NCBI GenBank assembly: GCA_017996175.1 | Contig: JAGOHK010000005.1 | Coordinates: 1 to 64,000 of the forward strand | Source: Leptospiraceae bacterium | GTDB lineage: Bacteria > Spirochaetota > Leptospiria > Leptospirales > Leptospiraceae | Reading direction: 5' to 3' | DNA length: 64,000 nucleotides | In this document: positions 18,995-27,744 of the stretch, in pieces | Numbering within the stretch: position 1 is the stretch's first letter | Layout of the letters: each line of letters starts with the position of its first letter | Translations under genes and position numbers: made by a program | The notes under the pieces: model-generated | What the model was told of the DNA's origin: nothing | Databases searched by the model: none | The model's input: only the letters and a program-made list of their open reading frames with translations

Positions 18995-19022
18995 TTGACA
19001 CTCATTTCTATAGGTGAATAAT
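18995..19022 (+). promoter_or_regulatory. Candidate sigma-70 promoter for the small lipoprotein gene
   Basis: TTGACA at 18995-19000, a 16-base spacer, then AATAAT at 19017-19022 (five of six consensus bases). The predicted start near 19030 lies just upstream of the TTG chosen for the lipoprotein and inside any longer coding frame, supporting the shorter start. Confidence 0.45.
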
Positions 19023-19043
19023 AGAGGAATTCAGGTAATCAAA

Positions 19044-19301
19044 TTGAAACTAAAAATTTTACTCATCGCATTCTTTTTTATTGTAATACAGTTGAATTGT
19101 ATAGAAAGACAACAAAGGCATTGTAAAGAAGGTGTCTACAATTCCATGGGGGAAAATCCTTATTTAGCGCTCTGTATCGCCGCCATCGTACAACCTGACA
19201 TAAATTCTAATCCATATACTCAAGCTAATTTCCTAATTATGTGCGATCGGTATTCAAAACAGAGAGAAAAATGCGATACCATTCCTGGGAATCAGGAGTG
19301 A
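19044..19301 (+). CDS. Small five-cysteine lipoprotein
   Basis: An 85-residue protein. Starting from the TTG at 19044 (AGG eight bases upstream) it has an ideal lipoprotein signal, MKLKILLIAFFFIVIQLNC. The mature part has five cysteines including the lipid-anchored one, ending with C-x9-C. The same architecture occurs in the protein at 46214-46507 and, broken, at 10633-10985. Role unknown; the position of the signal predicts anchoring to the inner or outer membrane. A GTG at 19014 would add ten residues before the signal. Confidence 0.6.
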   Translation: MKLKILLIAFFFIVIQLNCIERQQRHCKEGVYNSMGENPYLALCIAAIVQPDINSNPYTQANFLIMCDRYSKQREKCDTIPGNQE

Positions 19302-19339
19302 TCTATTAAGATTTATTCTTGGTAGTCGAAGTATTTAGA

Positions 19340-20377
19340 ATGAAAACATTATTATTACGTATAATCTATATTACGTTCGGAATTGGTTTTATTTTTTTCA
19401 CACTTTATTCACAGGAGCCTGAGGATAATACCAAGAGGATCGAAAAAAAGTGGGGAATGGAAGACGATGACAAAAAAATTGTAGTCAAAAAAGCGGTTAC
19501 GGTTGACAATCCGGTACCTCTTTTTCTTACTCAATTTCACCCAGACAAACAAGAATATCCAATTAATCCTACAATGGAAAATATGATTGTAGGAAAAATG
19601 GGAACTAAGATTACAATTCCTCCAAATTCAATTGTGCTTCCGATGGGTTATAAACGAGGAGATATATTGACTCTCGAATTGATTGAAGTTTACAACGACC
19701 TTGATTTTATTACATCTGGAATTAGTTTGGAATATTTTAACCCGAATCCAAATATTTTTGAATCTGGAGGGATGTTCAAGTTAACAGCGTCTTATTTCGA
19801 TAAACCGCTAAACCTAAAGCGTGGTGTGAAATTAAAAGTAGAGATTCCCAGTTTAATTTTTACAGATAAAAAAATGAACGCATATAAATTTGACGAAAAG
19901 CAGGGTTGGGTAGACAAGGGAGAAATTTCTAATTCAGGAGAGACAAATGTGGAGCTACGTTCTAATTTACTTTTTAAATTCATGGATGATTTTAAATGGT
20001 GGAATTGTGATTATCCAAATTCTGATACAACCTGCATTGAAGGAAAAATTCTTCCGTTTGAGAATAACACACCATTTTCCGTGACTTCGGTTGGAATTGA
20101 TTATAAAAATGCAGCAACTCGTTACGCGGATAATTCTGGTAAGTTTCAAATGAACGCAATTAAGGGAAAGAGAATTAAATTAATTGCTATGGATTCCAAA
20201 GGCAATATCGGATTACTCGCTGAAATCAACACAGGAAATTTGGCTGCCTTTTTAGGAGCTACTGGAAAGGATAAATGCACTGATGTTGGCTCTATTCAAA
20301 TTAAAAAAGTCGATCGAGAGATACTCAAAGACAGGACAAAACTTTTGAATCATCTTGGACTATACGACTTAAAATAA
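19340..20377 (+). CDS. Exported protein with ZU5-like beta-sandwich, hypothetical
   Basis: A protein of about 345 residues with a signal-anchor or signal peptide (LLLRIIYITFGIGFIFFTLYSQ). A segment around residues 90-170 (MGTKITIPPNSIVLPMG, then GDILTLELIEVY) resembles ZU5-type beta-sandwich domains, where an inverse-sense PxxSI element is common. The C-terminal part (GKILPFENNTPFSVTSVGID, NSGKFQMNAIKG) looks like a carboxypeptidase-regulatory or transthyretin-like fold. It is likely periplasmic or surface exposed. ATG at 19340 is preferred to a TTG at 19319. Function unknown. Confidence 0.6.
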   Translation: MKTLLLRIIYITFGIGFIFFTLYSQEPEDNTKRIEKKWGMEDDDKKIVVKKAVTVDNPVPLFLTQFHPDKQEYPINPTMENMIVGKMGTKITIPPNSIVLPMGYKRGDILTLELIEVYNDLDFITSGISLEYFNPNPNIFESGGMFKLTASYFDKPLNLKRGVKLKVEIPSLIFTDKKMNAYKFDEKQGWVDKGEISNSGETNVELRSNLLFKFMDDFKWWNCDYPNSDTTCIEGKILPFENNTPFSVTSVGIDYKNAATRYADNSGKFQMNAIKGKRIKLIAMDSKGNIGLLAEINTGNLAAFLGATGKDKCTDVGSIQIKKVDREILKDRTKLLNHLGLYDLK

Positions 20378-20381
20378 CATT

Positions 20382-20410
20382 ACATTCATATCCAATCCGA
20401 ATATAAATGT
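20382..20410. terminator. Weak hairpin between convergent genes
   Basis: ACATTCATAT (20382-20391) and ATATAAATGT (20401-20410) can pair with one mismatch around a nine-base loop. It lies between the convergent exported-protein and radical SAM genes. It is A/T-rich and lacks a clear T-run, so terminator activity is uncertain. Confidence 0.3.
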
Positions 20411-20437
20411 ATGTAAATATTCCGGGGATAAGGTAGA

Positions 20438-21763
20438 TTATGCTCTTCCCCTATACCCAATCACATCCATAAAAGCGGAAACGGAAAACACCGCTTTGCC
20501 GGGACCTGGCTCACCGTATCCCGGAGGAAGAGGGAGATTGTATTTTTCAAACGTATTTTTCCAAACAGTGAGTAATTCACAGAAATACTCAAGCGGAGGA
20601 CCAGCTTGTGTTCCGAGAGTAGTGTAAGGCTCTGGGCACCAGGCAGTGAAGCGGGGCATGATTCCTTTTGACATAAAGAAATCTAGACCTTCGCCGGTTG
20701 ATTGGATAGCTTCGGCTACTGTCGAGAAACCGTAAGGCTCAGAAAGTTCAACTCCACCTACAAAGTTTGGAATCACGTGAGAAGGTCCGAATACTTCAGC
20801 AGAGTCAACGATGCGCCTAATCCATGTTTCCCGCCCGATCCAGGAAGCTTTACCCGGACAAATTTTATCAAAAAGGTTAGGATCCCATACTTCGTAGTTT
20901 GGATGGTAAACTTTGATTCCTGCGTCGGCAAACTTTTTACAATCTTCTTTTTCAAAAGCTTGAGCGACTAACTTTCCCATCCATCTATTAGGAAAATGTT
21001 TTTCGATTTCGGTTGGATATTCTAAGTAGAAGTCAACTTCATTTTTTTTCTTAAGTGTGGTTAACACCGATCCGCCGGTGATCGTATAGACTTTGGCAAC
21101 ACTATCTTCTTTGTCGATCCAACTCATTACTTCGATGATGTCTTCGATATCTTTGACACCAGTGTAAGGTCGACCAGCATTTTTTTGTTGGCGGTAGTTG
21201 TGGTTAATATCGCAGTAGGCGCACTCTTCTTCTTTTCCAAAATATTGACAATTTCGAAAGACTGTGAGGTAAATAAGATAACCCCATTCGATAACAGGTG
21301 CAATTTCTCCAGGAATTTTCCCACTTTTTGTTTTATGTTTGTACCAACTTGGAATCGGAGGAAATTCTAGAGAGCCAAGATTTACTTCGCCGATATAGAG
21401 GCAGGGTCTATTCTCGAATAGCCGCACTACATAAGGGGACTCAGGATTATTGCGAGTTGAAATTACAGTAGGTAATAAATTAAAATGTCCACCTGAAATT
21501 TTAATTTCTTCAGGAGTTTTGTAGGCGATACCTTTTTCCATGTCTGCAACTGGAATATGATCGAATGAAAAAATAAAATAGTCCTTAGCTTTGAATTCAG
21601 ATCCTGTGAGTGATTCAGGAGAAAAATTAATTCCGATTCGAAGAACGTCTTGTTTTAGAATTGCTTCCATCGGGATATTCTTGTATTGTTTCTCCATTTG
21701 TTCTAAAAGGGCAATGGTAGAAATTTGTCTTTGTTTTGGGTTTTTAATGTCAATTGTTGCCAT
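20438..21763 (-). CDS. Radical SAM protein with CX8CX2C cluster motif
   Basis: A 441-residue cytoplasmic protein. The presumed 4Fe-4S ligands are Cys-172, Cys-181 and Cys-184 (CX8CX2C, ending CAYCDIN), followed by a GG-containing SAM-binding segment (VYTITGGSVL) and downstream TIM-barrel-like strands (GIKVYHPNYEVWD, HVIPNFVGGVEL). The spacing differs from the canonical CX3CX2C, but the CxxC-Asp-Ile-Asn part and flanking sequence resemble a hypothetical radical SAM family I recall from other bacteria. The first 150 residues form an extra N-terminal domain. Reaction unknown; no maturation substrate or partner is adjacent. Confidence 0.7.
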   Translation of the reverse strand: MATIDIKNPKQRQISTIALLEQMEKQYKNIPMEAILKQDVLRIGINFSPESLTGSEFKAKDYFIFSFDHIPVADMEKGIAYKTPEEIKISGGHFNLLPTVISTRNNPESPYVVRLFENRPCLYIGEVNLGSLEFPPIPSWYKHKTKSGKIPGEIAPVIEWGYLIYLTVFRNCQYFGKEEECAYCDINHNYRQQKNAGRPYTGVKDIEDIIEVMSWIDKEDSVAKVYTITGGSVLTTLKKKNEVDFYLEYPTEIEKHFPNRWMGKLVAQAFEKEDCKKFADAGIKVYHPNYEVWDPNLFDKICPGKASWIGRETWIRRIVDSAEVFGPSHVIPNFVGGVELSEPYGFSTVAEAIQSTGEGLDFFMSKGIMPRFTAWCPEPYTTLGTQAGPPLEYFCELLTVWKNTFEKYNLPLPPGYGEPGPGKAVFSVSAFMDVIGYRGRA

Positions 21764-21862
21764 ACAGATTTAGACTTTTTTCGATTCCTTAGTTTGCAAG
21801 CGAGAATTATTTTCTGGTTTATTTTTTTGCCCTTACTAAAAACCTAGAATTCGGTTACCAGA

Positions 21863-22489
21863 ATGCAAGAAACGACAAACACAGATGATACAGCACCCAT
21901 AGATAATTTACAAGATATGGGAGATTTTTTCTTTAAATCCCTCAATGATTTCATTCTATTTACTAGCGGGTACTATTCCCTTGCAGAGAATCCACCTAGA
22001 AGAGGAAACCTACCTTTTTTTGATGACCCCGAATTTATTGTGGAAGTTGCTTCTTTGCAAACTGCCTCTATTTCTTTTCTATCTTCTTTTTTTCGCGGTA
22101 AACTTATGATTCCTGCTCTTGCGATTGAATATTTTTTGAATAATAGAATTCAATCGGAGATGATTTTTCATTTATTAAAAGAAAAACAAATTGTTCCAGA
22201 CGAAGAAAATTTTTTACGTTGTCTTTCTGGAATTGATAGAGAGAATAACTCTTTTTTAGAATTAAATGACAAAGTGGTAAATGGAATTTTGACTACTAGT
22301 TCATCGTTAGTCGCGAGAGATTCTTTTTTTAAAGCCATGTCTCATTTTTTGCATGAGACTCCCGTGGGGCAACTTAGTATTACCCAGACATTGCTAGATA
22401 CTTTTTTATCCTCCGTGACTTCTTATATTGAGACAAGAAGTATTGCAATAGCAACCAAGAAAATTTATAAACTAGATGAAGGAATTTAG
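21863..22489 (+). CDS. Conserved hypothetical protein upstream of proA
   Basis: A 208-residue soluble, mostly helical protein, not recognised. It has an acidic N-terminus, no signal peptide, and a hydrophobic mid-region. Its stop (22487-22489) is two bases before the proA ATG, so it is probably the first gene of the proA-nadD-yqeK run. Confidence 0.65.
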   Translation: MQETTNTDDTAPIDNLQDMGDFFFKSLNDFILFTSGYYSLAENPPRRGNLPFFDDPEFIVEVASLQTASISFLSSFFRGKLMIPALAIEYFLNNRIQSEMIFHLLKEKQIVPDEENFLRCLSGIDRENNSFLELNDKVVNGILTTSSSLVARDSFFKAMSHFLHETPVGQLSITQTLLDTFLSSVTSYIETRSIAIATKKIYKLDEGI

Positions 22490-22490
22490 T

Positions 22491-23744
22491 ATGAGTGAAT
22501 CAAACGAATATACAGACACGATTGCCAAAAAAGCTTCTGCGGCAAAACGAGAAATCCGCACTTTAAAAACGAGTGTCAAAAATGATGTATTGAAACTTCT
22601 CGCCGAAGATCTTATAAAAAATAAAGATAGAATAATTCAGGAAAACGAAAAAGATATAAACGCGGGAAAAGAGAAAAATCTAAGTCCAGCGCTTTTAGAT
22701 CGTTTGCTGTTAAATGAAAAAAGAATTGAATCACTTTCAAAATCAGTTCTCGAAATCGCTGCCTTGCCTGATCCTGTCGGAGAAGTAGTAAGGGGAGTGC
22801 ATCTACCAAATGGAATTGAACTTGTGAGTAAACGTGTTCCCCTCGGCGTAGTGCTTGTTATATATGAATCTCGTCCAAATGTTACAATTGATGTTGGGGC
22901 ACTTTCTTTTAAGTCGGGGAATATTGCAATACTCCGCGGTGGAAGTGAAGCAATTTATTCCAATTTGGTTTTGATAGATATTTTTAGAAATGTACTAAAA
23001 CAAAAAAATATCACAGAAGATGCAATTTTATTTGTGGATAAGACAGATAGGTCGCATATTGTTTCCCTTCTCCAAAAAGACAAAGAAATTGATATTGTAG
23101 TTCCAAGAGGCGGGGAAGGGCTGATTAGTTTTGTGACGGAAAATTCTAAAATTCCAGTCGTAAAACATGATAAGGGAGTGTGCAATATTTTTGTAGATGT
23201 ATCGGCAGATTTTGATAAGACGGTAGAAATTTTACTCAATGCAAAAACCCAACGTCCAGGGGTATGTAACGCAGTTGAAAATATAGCGATTCACAAAGAC
23301 TTTCCACGGACAAAAGATCTATTAGCCGCTCTAAAATCGAAAGGTGTAAGTCTTCTATTAGATGATGCACTTTTAAAAATCTATCCCGATGCAAAACTCG
23401 CGACAGAAGAAGATTATGCGCTGGAATTTTTAGATCTTCGACTTTCTTTTAAAACAGTTTCTAATTTAGAAGAAGCAATAGAGTTCATTGAAAAATATTC
23501 TTCTGGTCATTCGGAGGCTATTCTTTCTGAGGATCATAAATCTATTGAACGATTTTTATCTCAACTTGACTCTGCTGCTTTATTTGTAAATTGTTCTACT
23601 CGTTTTCACGACGGGGGAGAATTCGGATTTGGCGCAGAGGTGGGAATTTCTACAGGTAAACTCCATGTAAGAGGTCCGATGGGGCTAATCCATCTAACTA
23701 CTACCAAAACAATTCTACGCGGAGACGGGCAGATTAGAGGCTAA
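22491..23744 (+). CDS. proA: Gamma-glutamyl phosphate reductase ProA
   Basis: A protein of about 417 residues of the aldehyde dehydrogenase superfamily that reduces gamma-glutamyl phosphate to the semialdehyde with NADPH, the second step of proline synthesis. Characteristic segments: [25 protein letters not shown], the catalytic Cys in [10 protein letters not shown], and [12 protein letters not shown] near the C-terminus. I use ATG 22491, with AAGGA seven bases before it; an in-frame ATG at 22476 lies within the upstream gene. proB, usually adjacent, is not in the window. Confidence 0.94.
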   Translation: MSESNEYTDTIAKKASAAKREIRTLKTSVKNDVLKLLAEDLIKNKDRIIQENEKDINAGKEKNLSPALLDRLLLNEKRIESLSKSVLEIAALPDPVGEVVRGVHLPNGIELVSKRVPLGVVLVIYESRPNVTIDVGALSFKSGNIAILRGGSEAIYSNLVLIDIFRNVLKQKNITEDAILFVDKTDRSHIVSLLQKDKEIDIVVPRGGEGLISFVTENSKIPVVKHDKGVCNIFVDVSADFDKTVEILLNAKTQRPGVCNAVENIAIHKDFPRTKDLLAALKSKGVSLLLDDALLKIYPDAKLATEEDYALEFLDLRLSFKTVSNLEEAIEFIEKYSSGHSEAILSEDHKSIERFLSQLDSAALFVNCSTRFHDGGEFGFGAEVGISTGKLHVRGPMGLIHLTTTKTILRGDGQIRG

Positions 23745-24343
23745 TGATAGGTATCTACGGGGGAAGTTTTGATCCCCCGCACAGGGGACATTTAGGAGTA
23801 ATAAAATCTTTTTGGAAATTCTTTCCAGAAAGTGAGAGGCTTATCCTTGTTCCTAATTTCATCTCTCCTTTTAAAAAAGTAAAAGGTGTGGAGGAAGAAA
23901 GTTTACTTAGAATGTTAGAAATCTTAATTGAGGAAAACTCTCTAACGCGAACAATCGTAGATGAGATTGAAATAAAAAAGAAAACAACTAGTTATACGAT
24001 TGAAACTCTGGAAGCGATTCAGTTGAAATACCCAACTCAGGATTTGTATTTTATCATGGGAGTGGATAATCTAAAAAAATTTCCACTCTGGAAAGATTAT
24101 GAGAAAATACTCAGCATTGTGAAATTATTCGTCTTCGATCGTGAGTATGGGGATACTACCAATTTACCGAAAGAGCTAGAAAAATACTCAGAAAGAATAG
24201 TACATATAAATAATCCAAAAATAAAAGCAAGCTCTTCTGAAATAAGAGGTTTGCCATTTTTTGAATGGGTAAATTATATTACACCGGAAGTTTTAAAGTA
24301 TATTGAGAAAGAAGGACTTTATGGATACAGAAGCGGCAATTGA
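23744..24343 (+). CDS. nadD: Nicotinate-nucleotide adenylyltransferase NadD
   Basis: A 199-residue nucleotidyltransferase converting nicotinate mononucleotide and ATP to deamido-NAD. The N-terminal signature is IYGGSFDPPHRGHLGVI (HxGH at about 13-16). A PNFISPFK segment and the C-terminal SSSEIRG (ISxTxxR-type loop) complete the family pattern. Its ATG overlaps the proA stop by one base (TAATG). Confidence 0.93.
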   Translation: MIGIYGGSFDPPHRGHLGVIKSFWKFFPESERLILVPNFISPFKKVKGVEEESLLRMLEILIEENSLTRTIVDEIEIKKKTTSYTIETLEAIQLKYPTQDLYFIMGVDNLKKFPLWKDYEKILSIVKLFVFDREYGDTTNLPKELEKYSERIVHINNPKIKASSSEIRGLPFFEWVNYITPEVLKYIEKEGLYGYRSGN

Positions 24344-24893
24344 GTATTATACGAAGATTGTTCCGGAGGAAGTAACTTTTTCCAGATTCGATCATTCTAT
24401 AAAAGTGGCTGAGCTTGCAGAAAAATTCTCCATTTTAAATCATTATCCCGAACCAAGAAAAGCTTATCTTGCAGGAATTCTCCATGATATTACCAAACAA
24501 AAATCCAAAGAATTTCATCGAGATATTTTTGTGCGATACAAATTTGAGTATGAATCTCTACCGGAGCGCGCTTATCATCCTTTTTCCGCAGTATTTTATT
24601 TAAAGGAAAAATATGATTATAGAGACGAAGAAGTATTATCCGCTATTCAAAATCATACGTTAGGCGGAAAAGATTTAGTTTTACTGGATCAAATTCTTTA
24701 TGTTTCTGATTTTTTAGGCTCAGAGTATGCTATGCGAAATAAAGATTATGAAAAATGGATTTCTGATACAGAAAAAAATTTAGGATACGGTATGGTTTTA
24801 AAATGTAAAAAAGTAATGGAAGAACTTTTAGAAAAGAATTCTCCGATTCATATTAGAACTATTGAGACTTACAATCATTATGCGAATAGGTAA
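24321..24893 (+). CDS. yqeK: HD-domain diadenosine tetraphosphatase YqeK
   Basis: A 190-residue HD-superfamily hydrolase. YqeK proteins cleave Ap4A symmetrically to two ADP. Metal-binding elements are FDHSIKVAELAE (first His), GILHDITKQK (HD pair near residue 55), the His in AYHPFSAVFY, and the late QNHTLG and YVSDFLG. The ATG at 24321 follows GAAGGA and overlaps nadD by 23 bases, the usual nadD-yqeK arrangement. An rsfS gene often follows in this context; here it does not. Confidence 0.9.
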   Translation: MDTEAAIEYYTKIVPEEVTFSRFDHSIKVAELAEKFSILNHYPEPRKAYLAGILHDITKQKSKEFHRDIFVRYKFEYESLPERAYHPFSAVFYLKEKYDYRDEEVLSAIQNHTLGGKDLVLLDQILYVSDFLGSEYAMRNKDYEKWISDTEKNLGYGMVLKCKKVMEELLEKNSPIHIRTIETYNHYANR

Positions 24894-24950
24894 GGGAAAT
24901 TTACCCTATTTAGTTCAAAACACCTTTTTATGAAAGAGACGCAATCCATT

Positions 24951-25046
24951 TTTGCTATACCCATTCTCAAAAGTAAATTCTGAATTAAAATTGGATACTC
25001 TGCTTTCGCTAGATCTGAGAATGGGGAATACCCCTTTGTAGCAAAG
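24951..25046. repeat. Long imperfect inverted repeat
   Basis: The left arm (24951-24969) reads TTTGCTATACCCATTCTCA. The right arm (25016-25046) carries TGAGAATGGGGAATACCCC and ends in TAGCAAAG. CCCATTCTCA pairs exactly with TGAGAATGGG, and the outer TTTGCTA pairs with TAGCAAA; the right arm has a roughly ten-base insertion. The 46-base centre is unpaired. It may be a structured leader or the edge of a former mobile element. Confidence 0.5.
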
Positions 25047-25147
25047 TAGTGAAACTTATTTGCGAGAAGTGGTATTTAAGCTTTTAACTTGTAGGATTAG
25101 AAATTGGGAGAAGTTGGATGCAAATTACTAGAAAGAAAAGAAATAGT

Positions 25148-25176
25148 TTGACCTAAATAGGATACGAAAATAATTT
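25148..25176 (+). promoter_or_regulatory. Weak candidate promoter for the ATPase-PIN pair
   Basis: TTGACC at 25148-25153 followed by AATAAT at 25169-25174 (15-base spacer) or TAATTT at 25171-25176 (17-base spacer). The 12-mer TTGACCTAAATA also occurs at 30759-30770 upstream of cysK. Spacing is not ideal. Confidence 0.3.
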
Positions 25177-25193
25177 AATACAAGAAATCCCCT

Positions 25194-26546
25194 ATGAAAA
25201 TCAAAAGTCTAGAATTAAAAAACTATCGTTGCTTTAAAGAAACTGCAATTAACTTCTCCGACATAACGATATTAACCGGTGCAAACAGTAGCGGCAAAAG
25301 TACAATAATCAGTGCAATTCTTTTATATTTACAATCGAATAACTTTCCTTTCTATCTAAACCTGAACGGCAAATATATTAATTTGGGAGATTTTTCAAAC
25401 ATTGCACATTCAGAGAAAGAGTCGATTAACTTCAAATTCGAGACACTTGCGGAAGCAGCACATGAGCAAAGGATGGATATCGATGTTTCTTGGGAAAAAG
25501 AAAAGGACAAATCAGGTAATTTCGCAAAGCTATCAAACTTAGCTCTGAATCTTGGTGATAAAGTAGAATATATTAAAATTCGCCAAGAGAAAGGAATTTT
25601 TTATTTATCTCTAAAAATTTATACCACTCATGCTAATCGAAAAGATGTAGAAAAATTTTACGCCAATTCAAAATATTTCAAGAAAGCAAAAGATTTTTTA
25701 ATGACAAATAATAGTTTGCATGTCCTCGAATGTCCTTTTAAGACTTTGGATGAATTATTAAAAAATGGGATTTATGAAAAAGATATAGAGGAAAAAATGG
25801 GTGACAATTTTCCGTTTCCTGTCGGAAATATAGCCACATGGGTTTATTTAAATGATATGAAACGAACGAATATTGATTCCAATTTCAACTACATAGGCTC
25901 TTTCCGCTTAGAGCCACAAAGAACCTATTACCAAAAGAATGCACCGGAATCTAAAATTGATAGTGCGGGTAATGGCTATATAGATACGATTATTAAATGG
26001 GAACAAGACAAATCAGAAAAACTTTTATCACTAAAGGAAATTTTAAAAGAACTAGATTTATTTTATGATTTGAAAGTGAATTATATGCAAGGTGGTAGAG
26101 TTGAATTAAAAGTAAAAACATCTAAGTCCGGTAAGCTTGTAAATATTTCCGATGTTGGTTTTGGGATTAGTCAATTCCTCCCGATTATCGTGGCTGACTT
26201 ACAATTATCCGATGATTCTTTGCTTGCTATTTCGCAACCGGAAATTCATCTTCATCCAAGTATCCAAGCAAAGTTTAGTGATTATATCGCATTACAAGTT
26301 AAGAAAAAAAGAAAACAATACATTATCGAAACACATAGCGAATATATTTTAAATCGTCTGCGACTACTCATTGCAAAAAAAGAATTGAAAGAAGAAAATG
26401 TTTCTACCTATTACTTTGAAAATTCAGGAAAAGAAAGTAAAACTTTTAAAATTGATTTTTCGAAAGATGGCAAAATTCTAAATGCTCCAAAAGGTTTCTT
26501 TGAAACTTATATGCTCGATGTAATGGACATTGCCCTCAATGCGTAA
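25194..26546 (+). CDS. AAA/OLD-like ATPase (AAA_21, DUF3696-like), possible defence component
   Basis: A 450-residue SMC/ABC-type ATPase. The N-terminus (KSLELKNYRCFKE) and Walker A GANSSGKST (29-37) are typical of AAA_21/OLD-like proteins. The signature-like VGFGISQFLPII lies near residue 322, Walker B SQPEIHLHPS near 345-355, and the H-loop IETHSEYILNR near 377. The C-terminal FFETYMLDV resembles the DUF3696 tail. There is no TOPRIM domain, so it is not an OLD nuclease alone. It overlaps the PIN-like gene by eight bases, so the two products probably act together. Such ATPases often accompany nuclease effectors in phage-defence or toxin systems; that role is inferred. Confidence 0.75.
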   Translation: MKIKSLELKNYRCFKETAINFSDITILTGANSSGKSTIISAILLYLQSNNFPFYLNLNGKYINLGDFSNIAHSEKESINFKFETLAEAAHEQRMDIDVSWEKEKDKSGNFAKLSNLALNLGDKVEYIKIRQEKGIFYLSLKIYTTHANRKDVEKFYANSKYFKKAKDFLMTNNSLHVLECPFKTLDELLKNGIYEKDIEEKMGDNFPFPVGNIATWVYLNDMKRTNIDSNFNYIGSFRLEPQRTYYQKNAPESKIDSAGNGYIDTIIKWEQDKSEKLLSLKEILKELDLFYDLKVNYMQGGRVELKVKTSKSGKLVNISDVGFGISQFLPIIVADLQLSDDSLLAISQPEIHLHPSIQAKFSDYIALQVKKKRKQYIIETHSEYILNRLRLLIAKKELKEENVSTYYFENSGKESKTFKIDFSKDGKILNAPKGFFETYMLDVMDIALNA

Positions 26547-26967
26547 TGATATTTTTCTAGATTCAAATATTGTAAAGAACTTTTCTAATCCTTTAGATGA
26601 AGAGTATAAGAAGTTATTTCAGTGGATAAGCACCATTGGCTACTTAGCTGTTTCTCAAAAATTACTCGTTGAATATGGTAGGACTAATCAGAATCTATCT
26701 GTTTTAATCAATAGATTATTGGCTGATGGAAGATTGATTAAATTTGAACCTAAAGAATTAAATACAATTCAATTTGATAAAAAAACTTTAAAGAAATTAA
26801 AATCCAACGCAGAAGATCGATTACATTTAAAAATAATTCTTTTATCCGATAGAAAAATCGCAATTATAATTGATAAAAAATTTAGAGAGGATGTAAATGG
26901 ATTTCCAAAGTATAATGGAATTAAGCCGCAATCTGTCGCGAGACCAGAAGAAATTGAGTATAAGTAA
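26539..26967 (+). CDS. PIN-like nuclease, partner of the ATPase
   Basis: A 142-residue protein whose start FLDSNIVKNF (Asp-8, Asn-10) looks like the first acidic strand of a PIN domain. VEYGRTN supplies a plausible second acid, and DRLHLKIILLSDRKIAIIIDKKF gives the later acidic positions. PIN domains cleave RNA. The length is normal for a single PIN domain. I use ATG 26539 rather than the in-frame TTG at 26530; it overlaps the ATPase stop by eight bases. The family call is by eye and moderate. No antitoxin-like small gene is adjacent. Confidence 0.6.
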   Translation: MRNDIFLDSNIVKNFSNPLDEEYKKLFQWISTIGYLAVSQKLLVEYGRTNQNLSVLINRLLADGRLIKFEPKELNTIQFDKKTLKKLKSNAEDRLHLKIILLSDRKIAIIIDKKFREDVNGFPKYNGIKPQSVARPEEIEYK

Positions 26968-26978
26968 TTATGAACAAT

Positions 26979-27004
26979 GTCACTTCGAGCGACAGTCGAG
27001 AAGT
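26979..27004. repeat. REP-like palindromic element
   Basis: The sequence TGTCACTTCGAGCGACAGTC and the following GAGAAGT contain ACTTCGA (26982-26988) against TCGAGAAGT (26996-27004), an imperfect inverted repeat. It resembles the CACTTCGAGCG...GTCGAGAAG type of short dispersed element found between genes in various bacteria. Only one clear copy is seen here. Confidence 0.5.
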
Positions 27005-27096
27005 ATTAATAAATGATGCATCTTAGTTCTAGTAGTTCTCGATTTTCGCAAATTTGGATGCTGCTGATCGAGCTTACGCATACGCTAGCTAATTTT

Positions 27097-27744
27097 TTGA
27101 AAAATCTATTACTCCTATTCCTATTAGGCATACATAGCTTTGCCTGTAGCGCCTATATCATTTCACCCGGTATCAGGTCAGACAATGCATTAATGAATAT
27201 AGAAAAACCTTCTATTATTCGAAACGATACAATTAAAAATGATAATTTTTCTGTTTCTGTATTCATTCCAAAGGAAGAAGATTTAGAAGAAACATTTTTC
27301 GATCAAAATAATTTTTCTGCAGAGAACGAAAGTATTAAAAAATTTCTGCCTACGTTATGGGAAAGAGCAAAGGAAACTAAAAATGTAGTTCTCGTTCAAC
27401 TAGAAGTTACAAAGAATATAGATGGTATTAAACAAGTCAAAAGTATACGAGCAAAACTTTCCAGTTGTGAGTCTATACAATCGGTTTCTTATCAATATAA
27501 CTTTATTCGTTTTACACGACCAAGAAGTGGTGCCAGAAGTAGAATCACCTATCCTAAAATCCCAGAATCCGCCTATAGGGAAGAGATGGAACCTGTAGCA
27601 GCCAATGTTTTGATGAAAGAAATTCCAACCTTACGATCTATTTTTATTTTCAGTAAAGAATGTATTCTTGATTCGAAATCGATACTAAGTGTTACAGTTG
27701 AGACGGATGAAATTTTAGTATTTCGATTTAAAGAAGTAAAATAA
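27097..27744 (+). CDS. Putative lipoprotein, hypothetical
   Basis: About 215 residues. From a TTG at 27097 the protein starts MKNLLLLFLLGIHSFAC, an excellent lipoprotein signal. A frame extending to the ATG at 27013 would translate a repeat-rich leader (SSSSSRFSQIW...) in front of the signal, so I reject it. The mature part has a conserved-looking VVLVQLEVTKNIDGIKQVKSI and FIFSKECILDSKSILSVTVE. Not recognised. No clear ribosome-binding site precedes the TTG. Confidence 0.5.
   Translation: MKNLLLLFLLGIHSFACSAYIISPGIRSDNALMNIEKPSIIRNDTIKNDNFSVSVFIPKEEDLEETFFDQNNFSAENESIKKFLPTLWERAKETKNVVLVQLEVTKNIDGIKQVKSIRAKLSSCESIQSVSYQYNFIRFTRPRSGARSRITYPKIPESAYREEMEPVAANVLMKEIPTLRSIFIFSKECILDSKSILSVTVETDEILVFRFKEVK

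Larger units (their letters stand above)
24894..25193. other. 300-base intergenic region before the ATPase-PIN pair
   Basis: No coding frame is convincing here. The region holds a long imperfect inverted repeat (24951-25046) and, near its end, a TTGACC element (25148-25153) that could be a -35 box for the ATPase gene. It marks a change from conserved housekeeping genes to accessory ones. Confidence 0.5.

Noticed and set aside
25194-26546. OLD nuclease (single-gene defence ATPase-TOPRIM)
   Set aside because: After the H-loop only about 70 residues remain, too short for a TOPRIM domain.
27013-27096. ATG start at 27013 for the lipoprotein
   Set aside because: It places about 28 odd residues derived from repeat-like DNA before a complete lipoprotein signal that starts at the TTG.
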